DNA from: Streptomyces sp. SID486
GTDB taxonomy: Bacteria > Actinomycetota > Actinomycetes > Streptomycetales > Streptomycetaceae
Direction of reading: 5' to 3'
Length of the DNA: 64,000 nucleotides
NCBI RefSeq assembly: GCF_009865385.1
Contig: NZ_WWJT01000702.1
Span: 1 to 64,000, forward strand
The notes under the pieces were generated by a model. It saw nothing but the letters and a program-made list of their open reading frames with translations, was not told the DNA's origin and made no database searches. How positions within the stretch are numbered: position 1 is the first letter of the stretch; every line of letters starts with the position of its first letter. The position numbers and the translations under genes are program-made. Below are positions 17,266 through 28,460 of the stretch, one piece after another.

Positions 17266-17700
17266 TCAGGTGAACGCCGGTACGGCCGCCCCGCCACCCC
17301 GCACGGCGAACTCGCACCACACGATCTTGCCGGGGCTGCGCTCCCCCACGCCCCACTTGTCCGCGAGGGCCGCGACGAGAAGCAGACCCCGGCCGCGCTC
17401 CGACTCGGGAGACGTTTCCGGGGTGCGGACCTCACCCGGACCACTGTCGTGCACCTCCACCCGGAGCACGCCGCCCCGGTACAGCACCAGACGGACCAGG
17501 TACCCCCTGTCGGGCGGCACCCCGTGCAGCAGCGCGTTGGTCGCCAGTTCGCTCACACACAGGAGCACGTCGTCGCGCCGCTCGGCCAGCGACCAGTCGT
17601 CCAGGGTCACGCCCGCGAACATGCGGGCCAGCTGCACCGACCTGCGCTCCCGGTGACAGAAGGTCGCACGCACCGCAAAGGGTCGAAGTTCCGCGTTCAT
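17266..17700 (-). CDS. HATPase-family ATP-binding regulator (RsbW-like)
   Basis: A 144-aa single-domain GHKL ATPase resembling anti-sigma-factor serine kinases. It has an N-box-like LLCVSELATNALLHG, a G1-like VEVHDSGPGE and a G2-like RGRGLLLVAALADKWGV. Streptomyces carry dozens of such proteins beside DUF5753 regulators and DUF397 peptides, as here. They are thought to tune development and antibiotic production through partner proteins rather than a classic sigma factor. ATG 17700 is chosen; upstream in-frame sequence is the shared intergenic region. It diverges from the XRE gene at 17813, and a perfect inverted repeat lies between them. Confidence 0.88.
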   Translation of the reverse strand: MNAELRPFAVRATFCHRERRSVQLARMFAGVTLDDWSLAERRDDVLLCVSELATNALLHGVPPDRGYLVRLVLYRGGVLRVEVHDSGPGEVRTPETSPESERGRGLLLVAALADKWGVGERSPGKIVWCEFAVRGGGAAVPAFT

Positions 17701-17742
17701 GGAACGAGTGTCACTGTGCGTCACTACGCTGGGCCAACGAGT

Positions 17743-17771
17743 GAGGTCGTAGTTCCTTTCACTACGACCTC
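17743..17771. promoter_or_regulatory. Perfect 11-bp inverted repeat between divergent regulator genes
   Basis: Arms 17743-17753 (GAGGTCGTAGT) and 17761-17771 (ACTACGACCTC) are exact complements with a 7-nt spacer. A further TCACTACG occurs at about 17721-17728, matching the right arm. This is a probable binding site of the XRE protein encoded 42 nt downstream. Confidence 0.7.
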
Positions 17772-17812
17772 GGTACGACCGGTTCGTCCACGCACGGGGG
17801 TAGGCAACGCCC

Positions 17813-18634
17813 ATGAACCCAACACCCAGGAGCCGGAAGGTCGGTACGTGGCAGGCGGTGGGGTCGCTGGTCGCCCACTACCGCAAGCAGGCGCGGCTGA
17901 CCCAGGAGCAGTTCTCCGAACTGGCCCACATCCACGTCGACACGGTGCGCTCCATCGAACAGGGCCGACTGGCCCTCCAGCCGGACCGCGCCGAGCAGTT
18001 CGACGAACTACTGGGTACGGGCGGGGCGTTGGCCGTCTTCGTGACCCGCTTACCGGTGCGGGAACGGATCGTGCAGTTCGCGCAGGGGCTGGTCGATCAC
18101 GAGCAGGAGGCGGTGGGGATCCTGTCGTACGAGAGCCTGCTGGTACCGGGGCTGCTCCAGACCAAGGACTACTGCCGGGCCGTCTTCGACTACCGCTATC
18201 CGGCCATCGGCGACGAGACGGCCGAACAGTGGGTGAACGCCCGCATGGAGCGGCAGCTGATCTGGCGGCGCCAGCGACCGCCCGTCGGGCACTTCGTCCT
18301 CGAAGAGAGCATCCTGCGACGGCAAGTGGGCGGCCAGGAAGTGATGCGCGAGCAGTTCCGGCAGATCCTGGAGCTCACCGAACCGACCAACGTGAGCTTC
18401 CAGATCATGCCGGTGGAAAGCGTTCCGCACGCCTGCCTGGACGGCCCCCTGGTACTGCTGGAGACCCCCGAGCACGAACGCCTGGCCTACCTGGAGGTAC
18501 AGCGGGCGAGTTTCCTCGTCGACGACCCGGAAGAGGTCAGCGACTATCACCACAAGTATGCGATGCTGCGGTCACAGGCGCTCTCGCCCGACAAGAGTGT
18601 GCGCCTCTTGCACGGACTGCTAGGAGAGTCATGA
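17813..18634 (+). CDS. XRE-family DUF5753 transcriptional regulator (WhiJ/AbaA-system type)
   Basis: A 273-aa regulator. The N-terminal XRE helix-turn-helix is at about 15-65 (LVAHYRKQARLTQEQFSELAHI...TVRSIEQGR) and DUF5753 fills the rest (SYESLLVPGLLQTKDYCRAV, HFVLEESILRR, FQIMPVES). Proteins of this type work with a small DUF397 partner and often with an RsbW-like ATPase in Streptomyces development and secondary metabolism. All three are present here. The stop overlaps the DUF397 start (ATGA), so the pair is translationally coupled. Codon 80 is TTA (18050-18052), making production dependent on the bldA tRNA. It probably autoregulates through the repeat at 17743. Confidence 0.92.
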   Translation: MNPTPRSRKVGTWQAVGSLVAHYRKQARLTQEQFSELAHIHVDTVRSIEQGRLALQPDRAEQFDELLGTGGALAVFVTRLPVRERIVQFAQGLVDHEQEAVGILSYESLLVPGLLQTKDYCRAVFDYRYPAIGDETAEQWVNARMERQLIWRRQRPPVGHFVLEESILRRQVGGQEVMREQFRQILELTEPTNVSFQIMPVESVPHACLDGPLVLLETPEHERLAYLEVQRASFLVDDPEEVSDYHHKYAMLRSQALSPDKSVRLLHGLLGES

Positions 18635-18867
18635 CGACCGCGTGGTTCAAGTCCAGCTACAGCAGCAACGAGGGCGGTGACTGCCTCGAAGTCACCTACG
18701 ACTGGCGCAAGTCCAGCTACAGCGGCAGCGAAGGCGGTAACTGCGTAGAGGTCGCCGCGCACCCCGCCGCCGTCCACGTACGGGACTCCAAGGCGGTCGC
18801 CACCGGCCCCGTCCTCACCGTCTCCCCCGCCACCTGGAGCGAGTTCCTCGACGGCATCGCCCGCTGA
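18631..18867 (+). CDS. DUF397 protein with duplicated N-terminal motif
   Basis: A 78-aa DUF397 protein. The characteristic W(R/F)KSSYSxxEGGxCxEV motif occurs twice in tandem (residues about 5-20 and 26-42), followed once by HVRDSK and by the closing TWSEFLDGIA. DUF397 proteins bind their cognate XRE-DUF5753 regulator and modulate it. The start ATG 18631 overlaps the regulator stop by 4 nt and has AGGAGAG upstream. The duplicated first motif looks like an internal in-frame duplication of about 60 bp. Confidence 0.92.
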   Translation: MTTAWFKSSYSSNEGGDCLEVTYDWRKSSYSGSEGGNCVEVAAHPAAVHVRDSKAVATGPVLTVSPATWSEFLDGIAR

Positions 18868-18886
18868 CCGCTCGGGCGACCGGGGA

Positions 18887-20266
18887 TCAGAACCCCCCGC
18901 CGAAGTCCCCACCCCCACCGCCGCCACCGTCACCGAAGCCGCCCCCGTCGCCGAAGCCGCCTCCGTCGCCGAAGCCGCCCCCGAAGTCCCCGGCGTCGAA
19001 GTCCGTGCCCGAGACGTCGCCGCCCTGGTAGCCGCCGGCGCCGAAGTCGCCGTACCCGGTGCCGTAGTCGGCGGCGTAGGACGGGGTGGCCATCACGCTG
19101 CCCAGTACCGTGCCGAAGAGCAGGCCCGGGAGGAGGCCGCCGCCGAAGTAGCCGCCTGCCCAGGGGCCGTAGGCCGGGCCCGCGTCCCAGTAGGGGCGGC
19201 GGCCGTACTCGGTGTCGACCTCGCGGATCACGGGGTCGCGGCCGTCGGCCAGGCGGGTCGCGTCGGCCGCGCAGACGGGGACCTCGCGTGCGGCGCCGCC
19301 GGGCGGGGTCCAGGTGGCGTCGGTGACCGAGGGGCCGTGCCGGGGGTCGAAGAAGCAGGGCGGGCGGCGCTCGGGGAGCGCGCGGTGTTCGCGCCTCGCG
19401 GACAGCTGGGCGAGGGAGAAGCGGCCGTCCTCCAGGGCCTCGGTGACCGTGCGGACGTCCTCCGGTTTTCGGGCCGCCGCCATGCGTTGCTTCGCGGTCT
19501 CGTAGGCGTCCAGGGCGCGCTCGTAGTCGGCGCGCATGGCGTCGTCGGCGCCCGGCTCCGAGGGGTGGAAGTCCAGGCGGTCGAGTTCCTCGCCGAACGC
19601 GGTGATGTCCTCGTCCACGACCACCCGCAGCCGGTCCAGGGCGGCCCGCTGCTCCTGCTCCCGGCGCCGGCGGGTGCGGCGGACCAGGGCGTACGCGCCG
19701 GCGCCGCCGGCCACGAGGACCGCGCCCGCCGTGATCAGCGCGGTGGTGGAGGCGCCGCCGCCGTCCCCGCCCGCGCCGCCCCAGCTCTTGGGGGCGTGGC
19801 CGCCCATGTTGGCCAGGGCCCGGTCGGTGAAGTCGGTCAGCTGGGCCTTGGCGTCCTCGCCCTGGACGCTGGTGACCAGGTTCCGCCGGGCCGTGGCCGA
19901 CATGACGGAGGAGTCGGCGCGGGCGTCGAAGCGGTCGCCGAGGCGGATGCCGTAGAGGCCGGTGATCCCGGTGGCCGCGCGCAGGTCGGTGAAGAGGTTC
20001 GTGGTGCGGTAGCCGGCCGGGAGGACCGCGATGAACAGCGGTTTGTCCGCGTCCTTGATCCGGCCGGCGAGGGTGTCGGCGTCCGCCGCCGAGAGCTGGT
20101 CGCGGGCCGCCGGGTCGACGTAGACCGGGCTCGCTCGCAGGGCGCGGGCGATCGTGGAGACGCCGGTGTCCGTCCTCGTCCCGGGTGCGAACGCGGTCGC
20201 CAGGACCAGGACGAGGACGGCCAGCAGCAGGGCGGGGAGGCTTCGGGTCCGCAGCACGGCCTTCAT
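18887..20266 (-). CDS. TPM-like membrane protein with Gly/Phe/Asp-rich C-terminus
   Basis: A 459-aa protein with an N-terminal signal anchor (LPALLLAVLVLVLATAFA) and an extracytoplasmic domain (about 35-165) reminiscent of TPM/YgcG domains (LSAADADTLAGRIKDADKP, IAVLPAGYRTTN). A second TM follows near 175-195 (ALITAGAVLVAGGAGAYAL), then a basic stop-transfer, a coiled-coil-like region (AALDRLRVVVDEDITAFGEELD), a cysteine-containing segment, and a C-terminus of FGDGGGF-type repeats. Similar genes are common in actinomycetes without firm function. No operon partner is evident: the DUF397 gene converges on it and the GH3 gene stops 52 nt upstream of its start. Confidence 0.75.
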   Translation of the reverse strand: MKAVLRTRSLPALLLAVLVLVLATAFAPGTRTDTGVSTIARALRASPVYVDPAARDQLSAADADTLAGRIKDADKPLFIAVLPAGYRTTNLFTDLRAATGITGLYGIRLGDRFDARADSSVMSATARRNLVTSVQGEDAKAQLTDFTDRALANMGGHAPKSWGGAGGDGGGASTTALITAGAVLVAGGAGAYALVRRTRRRREQEQRAALDRLRVVVDEDITAFGEELDRLDFHPSEPGADDAMRADYERALDAYETAKQRMAAARKPEDVRTVTEALEDGRFSLAQLSARREHRALPERRPPCFFDPRHGPSVTDATWTPPGGAAREVPVCAADATRLADGRDPVIREVDTEYGRRPYWDAGPAYGPWAGGYFGGGLLPGLLFGTVLGSVMATPSYAADYGTGYGDFGAGGYQGGDVSGTDFDAGDFGGGFGDGGGFGDGGGFGDGGGGGGGDFGGGF

Positions 20267-20318
20267 GCTTCGAAACTACCCGAAACCCCACCTGACCGGT
20301 CAGTCGTCGTCTTCCGGG

Positions 20319-23330
<3,012 letters not shown>

Positions 23331-23364
23331 GGACCTTCCCTCGGCTCTCGTGGTTCACTCAGGG

Positions 23365-23391
23365 CTTAGCTCACGGCGTGAGTTAACTAAG
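23365..23391. promoter_or_regulatory. Candidate operator between GH3 and GH30 genes
   Basis: Nested inverted repeats CTTAG (23365-23369) / CTAAG (23387-23391) and CTCAC (23370-23374) / GTGAG (23378-23382) lie in the 124-nt divergent intergenic region. They are well placed to control both glucanase genes. I do not recognise a known regulator site. Confidence 0.5.
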
Positions 23392-23454
23392 GGCGCTTCA
23401 GCACGTCAAGACGCCCCGTCAGCCCTGTCGACCCGAGAGGAAGGGCGACGCACC

Positions 23455-25320
23455 ATGAGGAGAACCCCCCGCACGGTCCGGCTGCTGCTCGCCGGGCTGC
23501 TCTCCGCCGCCGGTGTCAGCGTGGCCGTACCCCCCGCGCACGCGGCCGGTGAGCAGGTCACGGCCTATCTCACCACCACCGACGACTCCGCCGGCCGGCA
23601 CGTCGTACGCGGCCTGCAGGCACAGACGCCGTTCGCCTTCCAGTCCGGGACCGGTGGCGGCGGCGAGAACATCACCGTGGACGAGAACACCCGCTACCAG
23701 ACCTTCACCGGGGGCGGCGCGTCCTTCACGGACACCGCCGCCTGGCTGATGAACAGCAGCGGAGCGCTGTCGCAGAGCACCCGGGACGCGACCATGCGCA
23801 AACTGTTCTCACCCACGGACGGCATCGGACTGTCGTTCCTGCGCAACCCGATGGGCGCCTCCGACCTGGCGCGCTACGGCTACACGTACGACGACGTGCC
23901 GGCCGGCCAGAGCGACGCGTCACTGGCGAAGTTCTCCATCGCGCACGACCTGGCGGACGTGGTGCCGCTGACGAAGCAGGCACTCCAGCTGAACCCGTCC
24001 CTGACCGTGATGGCCTCGCCGTGGACGGCGCCGGCCTGGATGAAGGACAGCGGCTCGCTCAACGGGGGCTGGCTGAAGTCCGAGGACTACGGGGCCTACG
24101 CCTCCTACTTCGTGAAGTACCTCCAGGCGTACCGGGACCAGGGCGTCAACGTCTCGTACGTGACCGCGCAGAACGAGCCGACCTGCTGTTCCGGCTACCC
24201 GTCGATGAGCTGGAACGCGAGCGGGCTCGCGTACTTCACCAAGAGCGAGCTGCTGCCGAAGCTCGCCGCGGCCGGCCTGACCACGAAGGTGCTGGCACAC
24301 GACTGGAACTGGGACGTGTACGACTCCTACGCCGCCCAGACCGTCGACGACCCGGCGGTGCGCAGCCACCCGAACTTCGGCGGCATCGCCTGGCACGGCT
24401 ACGGCGGTGACATCGCCAAGCAGACGAGCGTGCACAACCAGTACCCGGCGCTGGACGCCTTCGGCACCGAGCACTCCGGCGGCACCTGGATCGCCAACCA
24501 GCAGCGCGAGGACATGTCCAACATCATCGACTACACCCGCAACTGGGCGAAGTCGGTGACCAAGTGGTCGCTGGCCGTGGACCAGAACATGGGCCCGCAC
24601 AACGGCGGCTGCGGCACCTGCACCGGCCTGATCACCGTGCACGACGGGGACGGCGCGAGCGGGACGGTCGACTACACGGTCGAGTACTACACCATGGGCC
24701 ACCTGACGAAGTTCGTCCGGCCCGGCGCCCAGCGCATAGCCTCCACGGCGTCCACCGCGGTGCCGAACGTGGCCTGGCGCAACCCGGACGGCAGCAAGGC
24801 GCTGATCGCGTACAACGACGGCTCCGCGGCGAAGACGGTCACCATCGACTGGGGCGGCCAGCACGCCACTTACTCGCTGCCCGGGAAGACCTCGGCGACC
24901 TTCACCTGGTCCGGCACGCAGTCCGGCGGTGGCGGCACGTCCGGCGCCTTCGTGGGGCTGGCCGGCAAGTGCCTCGACGTGGCGGGCGGTTCGAGCGCCA
25001 ACGGTACGGCGGTGCAGCTCTACGACTGCAACGGCTCCACCGCCCAGCAGTGGACCGTCCAGGCCGACGGCTCGGTCCGGGCGCTCGGCAAGTGCCTGGA
25101 CGTGACCTCCGCCTCGACGGCGAACGGGGCCAAGGTGCAGTTGTACGACTGCAACGGCAGCGGCGCCCAGCGGTGGTCGTACGACGCGGCCACCGGTGAC
25201 GTCGTGAACACGGCGGCGGACAAGTGCCTCGACGTCACCGACAACTCGTCGGCGAACGGGGCCCGGGCGCAGATCTGGTCCTGCACCGGGGCCGCCAACC
25301 AGAAGTGGGCCCTGCGGTAG
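23455..25320 (+). CDS. Secreted GH30 glucanase with ricin-type CBM13 (endo-beta-1,6-glucanase-like)
   Basis: A 621-aa exported enzyme. Signal peptide 1-30 (PPAHAAG) leads into a GH30 TIM barrel with acid/base Glu241 in TAQNEP and nucleophile Glu339 in FGTEHSGG. Other family segments are QTFTGGGASFTDTAAWLM, SFLRNPMGASDLARYGYTYDD and MASPWTAPAWMKDSGSLNGG. A beta-sandwich and a short Gly linker lead to a ricin-B/CBM13 lectin domain (about 500-621) with three KCLDV...YDCNG...QxW repeats. Family members cleave beta-1,6-glucan or glucosylceramide. Paired with the GH3 enzyme this suggests digestion of fungal-wall beta-1,6-glucan, which is inference. ATG 23455 has GAGGAAGG upstream. Confidence 0.92.
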   Translation: MRRTPRTVRLLLAGLLSAAGVSVAVPPAHAAGEQVTAYLTTTDDSAGRHVVRGLQAQTPFAFQSGTGGGGENITVDENTRYQTFTGGGASFTDTAAWLMNSSGALSQSTRDATMRKLFSPTDGIGLSFLRNPMGASDLARYGYTYDDVPAGQSDASLAKFSIAHDLADVVPLTKQALQLNPSLTVMASPWTAPAWMKDSGSLNGGWLKSEDYGAYASYFVKYLQAYRDQGVNVSYVTAQNEPTCCSGYPSMSWNASGLAYFTKSELLPKLAAAGLTTKVLAHDWNWDVYDSYAAQTVDDPAVRSHPNFGGIAWHGYGGDIAKQTSVHNQYPALDAFGTEHSGGTWIANQQREDMSNIIDYTRNWAKSVTKWSLAVDQNMGPHNGGCGTCTGLITVHDGDGASGTVDYTVEYYTMGHLTKFVRPGAQRIASTASTAVPNVAWRNPDGSKALIAYNDGSAAKTVTIDWGGQHATYSLPGKTSATFTWSGTQSGGGGTSGAFVGLAGKCLDVAGGSSANGTAVQLYDCNGSTAQQWTVQADGSVRALGKCLDVTSASTANGAKVQLYDCNGSGAQRWSYDAATGDVVNTAADKCLDVTDNSSANGARAQIWSCTGAANQKWALR

Positions 25321-25518
25321 GACCGTGGCACGGAGCCCGCGGCACACGGGGACCGCGGGGTGCGGGCCGGCCGGCGGCAGGAGGGGCGGGCGGGCGCGGG
25401 CGGGTGCCCGTTCCGCCCCGGGCTCGCCCGGAGTGCGTGCTGAGCGGCGTGCGCCCGTGCGCTGGGGGACGATGAAGGAGACCGGCCGTCCCTGACCCTT
25501 TGCGTCCCTGGAGTCTTC

Positions 25519-26121
25519 ATGACGACACCGCAGGATCTGTTCCTCGTCAGCCTGGACATCCCCCGTGAGGAGCCCGTCGAGCAGGGGGACCTGTCCCTGG
25601 CGCTGGCCGGGGCCGAGCTGATCGACCTCCTCGGCGTCCGGGCGCTCAGCGTGGCGGGCGGGCGGATCGTGCCCGGGGCGGGGCCGGCGACGGGTGACCG
25701 GCTGCTGGACGAGGCGGGCGCCGCGCTGGTCCGGACGGAGCCGTACGAGACGGTCGAGGACTGGCTGTGGCGGCGCGGGCAGGGACTGGCCGTCGCCTAC
25801 CGGGACGCCCTGGAGGCCGCGGGACAGCTCACCGGCAGGCGGCGGCAACGGCTGGCACTGCGCGACAAGGACGACCCCACGGCCGACACCCCCGCCCGCC
25901 GGCACGCGGCCGACCGCTGGTGGTCCCACGAACCGGTCCTGGCGGGCCTCGCCTCCACCCTGGGCATCCCGGACGACCGCCCCGCCGCTCCCGAGCCCGA
26001 CGACGAGGCGGTGGTCACCGTGCTGCTGGCGGTCGGCGACGCGGTCACGGAGCTGGAGGCGGTGCGGGAGCGGCGCCGCATCGAGAACATCGCCTTCGAC
26101 AACATCTGGCGGGCGCCCTGA
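25519..26121 (+). CDS. GPP34 (GOLPH3-like) family protein
   Basis: A 200-aa bacterial GPP34 protein, related to the phosphoinositide-binding Golgi phosphoprotein 3. It starts MTTPQDLFLVSLDIP and continues LALAGAELIDLLG, which is the typical helical opening, and it ends ENIAFDNIWRAP. Actinomycetes encode many such cytoplasmic proteins of unknown role, possibly at membranes. ATG 25519 has GGAG about 7 nt upstream. It is monocistronic and converges on the VOC gene, with only 3 nt between the two stops. The 198 nt between the GH30 stop and this start hold no other gene. Confidence 0.85.
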   Translation: MTTPQDLFLVSLDIPREEPVEQGDLSLALAGAELIDLLGVRALSVAGGRIVPGAGPATGDRLLDEAGAALVRTEPYETVEDWLWRRGQGLAVAYRDALEAAGQLTGRRRQRLALRDKDDPTADTPARRHAADRWWSHEPVLAGLASTLGIPDDRPAAPEPDDEAVVTVLLAVGDAVTELEAVRERRRIENIAFDNIWRAP

Positions 26122-26124
26122 GCG

Positions 26125-26550
26125 TCACAGGATCAGCTCGCCGATCCCGAGCAGGTTCCCCTCGCTGTCCCGGAACCAGGCACCCCGCTCCCCCCGCGCG
26201 TTCTTGCTCGGGTAGTTGCCCTCGATCTCGGCGATGCCGTCCCGGGTCCGGAAGCCGGGCACGTCGATCTCCTCGAAGACCACGCCCCGGCGGCGCAGCT
26301 CGGTGACGGCCGCCTCGATGTCGTCCACCTCGAAGGCCATCTGGGTGAAGGTGCCGGGCGAGGCCCCCGTCGAGCGGAACACGACGAAGTCCACACCCGA
26401 GCACCGGTACAGCAGCCCGCCCGGCCGTTCGTCGACCGGGCGCAGGCCGAGCATGTCCGCGTAGAAGCGCCGGGCCCGGTCCAGGTCCCGCGCGGGCAGC
26501 CGGGTCGCCACGCGGGCCCCGGCCAGCACGTCACTCGCGTGTGAGGTCAT
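26125..26550 (-). CDS. VOC (glyoxalase/bleomycin-resistance/dioxygenase) family protein
   Basis: A 141-aa single-domain VOC protein made of two beta-alpha-beta-beta-beta modules. It opens ATRLPARDLDRARRFYADML and continues GVDFVVFRS and TQMAFEVDDIEAAV, ending with WFRDSEGNLLGIGEL, whose Glu could be a metal ligand. Members range from glyoxalases to antibiotic-binding proteins and dioxygenases, and the substrate cannot be told from sequence. ATG 26550 is the first start after the intergenic region. It lies 14 nt downstream of the citramalate synthase stop and may be co-transcribed with it. No functional link to isoleucine synthesis is evident. Confidence 0.87.
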   Translation of the reverse strand: MTSHASDVLAGARVATRLPARDLDRARRFYADMLGLRPVDERPGGLLYRCSGVDFVVFRSTGASPGTFTQMAFEVDDIEAAVTELRRRGVVFEEIDVPGFRTRDGIAEIEGNYPSKNARGERGAWFRDSEGNLLGIGELIL

Positions 26551-26564
26551 GCCTCCACTGTGGC

Positions 26565-28175
26565 CTACTCGGCCGGCTGCACGCCCGCGCGGAGGAGGCC
26601 GTACGTGTACGCGTCCTCCAGGGCCTGCCAGGAGGCGGCGATGACGTTCTCGGCGACGCCGACCGTGGCCCACTCGCCCGAGCCGTCGGAGGTGGAGATC
26701 AGCACGCGGGTGGTGGACGACGTGCCGTGCTTGCCCTCCAGGATGCGGACCTTGTAGTCCACCAGCTCCAGCTTGGCCAGCTGCGGGTAGATCTTCTCCA
26801 GCGCCACGCGCAGGGCGCGGTCCAGGGCGTTGACCGGGCCGTTGCCCTCCGCGGTGGCGACGATCCGCTCGCTCTTGGCCCACAGCTTCACCGTGGCCTC
26901 GTTGGCGTGGGTGCCGTCGGGCCGGTCCTCCACGATGGCCCGCCAGGACTCGACCTCGAAGTACTTCAGCGGCCTGCCCTCGACCTCGGCGCGCAGCAGG
27001 AGTTCGAAGGAGGCGTCGGCGGCCTCGTAGGTGTAGCCCCGGAGTTCCCGCTCCTTGACGCGTTCGACCACCCGGCCGACCAGCTCGCGGTCGCCGCCCA
27101 GGTCGATGCCCAGCTCCTTGCCCTTCAGCTCCACCGAGGCGCGGCCGGCCATGTCGGAGACCAGCATGCGCATGGTGTTGCCGACCAGCTCGGGGTCGAT
27201 GTGCTGGTACAGGTCGGGGTCGACCTTGATGGCGGAGGCGTGCAGGCCGGCCTTGTGCGCGAAGGCGGAGACACCCACGTACGGCTGGTGCGTGGACGGC
27301 GTCAGGTTGACGACCTCGGCGATGGCGTGCGAGATGCGGGTCGTCTCGCGGAGCCTGCCCTCGGGCAGCACCTTCTTGCCGTACTTCAGTTCCAGGGCCG
27401 CGACGACCGGGAACAGGTTGGCGTTGCCGACGCGCTCGCCGTAGCCGTTGGCCGTGCACTGCACGTGGGTCGCGCCGCCGTCCACGGCGGCCAGGGTGTT
27501 GGCGACCGCGCAGCCGGTGTCGTCCTGCGCGTGGATGCCCAGCCGGGCCCCGGTGTCGGCGAGGACGGTGGAGACGACGGCGTGCACCTGGGCGGGGAGC
27601 ATGCCGCCGTTGGTGTCGCACAGCACGACGACGTCGGCGCCGGCCTCGGCGGCGGTGCGGACGACCGCCTTCGCGTACTCGGGGTTGGCGCGGTAGCCGT
27701 CGAAGAAGTGCTCGCAGTCCATGAAGACCCGGCGGCCCTGGTCCTTCAGGTACGCGACGGTGTCGCGGACCATCTCCAGGTTCTCCTCCAGGGTGGTGCG
27801 CAGCGCCAGCTCCACGTGCCGGTCGTGCGACTTGGCGACCAGGGTGATCACCGGTGCGCCGGACTCCAGCAGCGCCCTGACCTGCGGGTCCTCGGCGGCT
27901 TTGGCGCCGGGGCGGCGGGTGGCGCCGAAGGCGACCAGCTGGGCGTGCCTGAAGTCGATCTCCGCCTGCGCGCGGGCGAAGAACTCGGTGTCACGGGGGT
28001 TCGCCCCGGGCCAGCCGCCCTCGATGAAGCCGACGCCGAAGTCGTCCAGGTGCCGTGCGATGGCGAGCTTGTCCGCGACAGTGAGGTTGATGCCCTCGCG
28101 CTGCGCGCCGTCGCGCAGCGTGGTGTCGAAGACGTGGAACGAGTCGTCGAGCTCGCTGGTTGCCGTCTCGGTCAT
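26565..28175 (-). CDS. cimA: Citramalate synthase
   Basis: A 536-aa homocitrate/isopropylmalate-synthase family enzyme best read as citramalate synthase. It condenses pyruvate and acetyl-CoA to citramalate, opening the threonine-independent route to 2-oxobutyrate and isoleucine. The barrel begins FHVFDTTLRDGAQREGINL (metal and substrate residues in TLRDGxQ). Metal-binding HAQDDTGCAVANT and the NxxGERxGNAN segment follow, then the C-terminal LeuA-type allosteric domain (about 390-536), where branched-chain amino acids would feed back. ATG 28175 has AGGAG 8 nt upstream. A longer in-frame reading to 28433 runs through a terminator-like leader and is not the start. leuB and ilvE lie nearby, and serA and ilvCNB further along. 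Confidence 0.9.
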   Translation of the reverse strand: MTETATSELDDSFHVFDTTLRDGAQREGINLTVADKLAIARHLDDFGVGFIEGGWPGANPRDTEFFARAQAEIDFRHAQLVAFGATRRPGAKAAEDPQVRALLESGAPVITLVAKSHDRHVELALRTTLEENLEMVRDTVAYLKDQGRRVFMDCEHFFDGYRANPEYAKAVVRTAAEAGADVVVLCDTNGGMLPAQVHAVVSTVLADTGARLGIHAQDDTGCAVANTLAAVDGGATHVQCTANGYGERVGNANLFPVVAALELKYGKKVLPEGRLRETTRISHAIAEVVNLTPSTHQPYVGVSAFAHKAGLHASAIKVDPDLYQHIDPELVGNTMRMLVSDMAGRASVELKGKELGIDLGGDRELVGRVVERVKERELRGYTYEAADASFELLLRAEVEGRPLKYFEVESWRAIVEDRPDGTHANEATVKLWAKSERIVATAEGNGPVNALDRALRVALEKIYPQLAKLELVDYKVRILEGKHGTSSTTRVLISTSDGSGEWATVGVAENVIAASWQALEDAYTYGLLRAGVQPAE

Positions 28176-28285
28176 GGTCTCAAGGCTCCTGTTGTGAATC
28201 TTCGGTCTTACCGGAATGACCGGCTCCACCGTCCCCCCAATACTCCCTCGCGCTCCGTTCCCGGCTGAAGGTGGGCCGGAAAACG

Positions 28286-28311
28286 AAAAAACCCCTCGCG
28301 GGTGCGAGAGG
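28286..28311 (-). terminator. Rho-independent terminator/attenuator in the cimA leader
   Basis: On the minus strand, 8-nt arms CCTCTCGC and GCGAGGGG (one G-U) enclose a 4-nt loop and are followed by six T. The hairpin sits 111-136 nt before the cimA start, so it lies in the 5' leader of cimA or ends an upstream transcript. A GCGGGTG about 35 nt earlier can pair with CACCCGC of this hairpin, giving a possible antiterminator. Confidence 0.7.
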
Positions 28312-28460
28312 TCTGCGCGCGGGTCGAGAACGACGGTGGCCACCCGCACCTGGTCGTACGAGGTGGTCACTGCGGACCGGCGCGCCTGCTGCCAATAATC
28401 ACGGCGAACGAGAGCACGGGGGAAGTCTGGCACAGTGCCGCCCCCGGCTCACCGCCCGTC

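Noticed and set aside
26551-27621. Extended reading of the VOC gene into cimA
   Set aside because: The upstream part is an Arg-rich shadow of cimA; the domain starts at ATG 26550.
28176-28433. Longer cimA product beginning at 28433
   Set aside because: The extra 86 codons run through a T-tailed terminator and match no family sequence; ATG 28175 has a clear ribosome site and the correct N-terminus.
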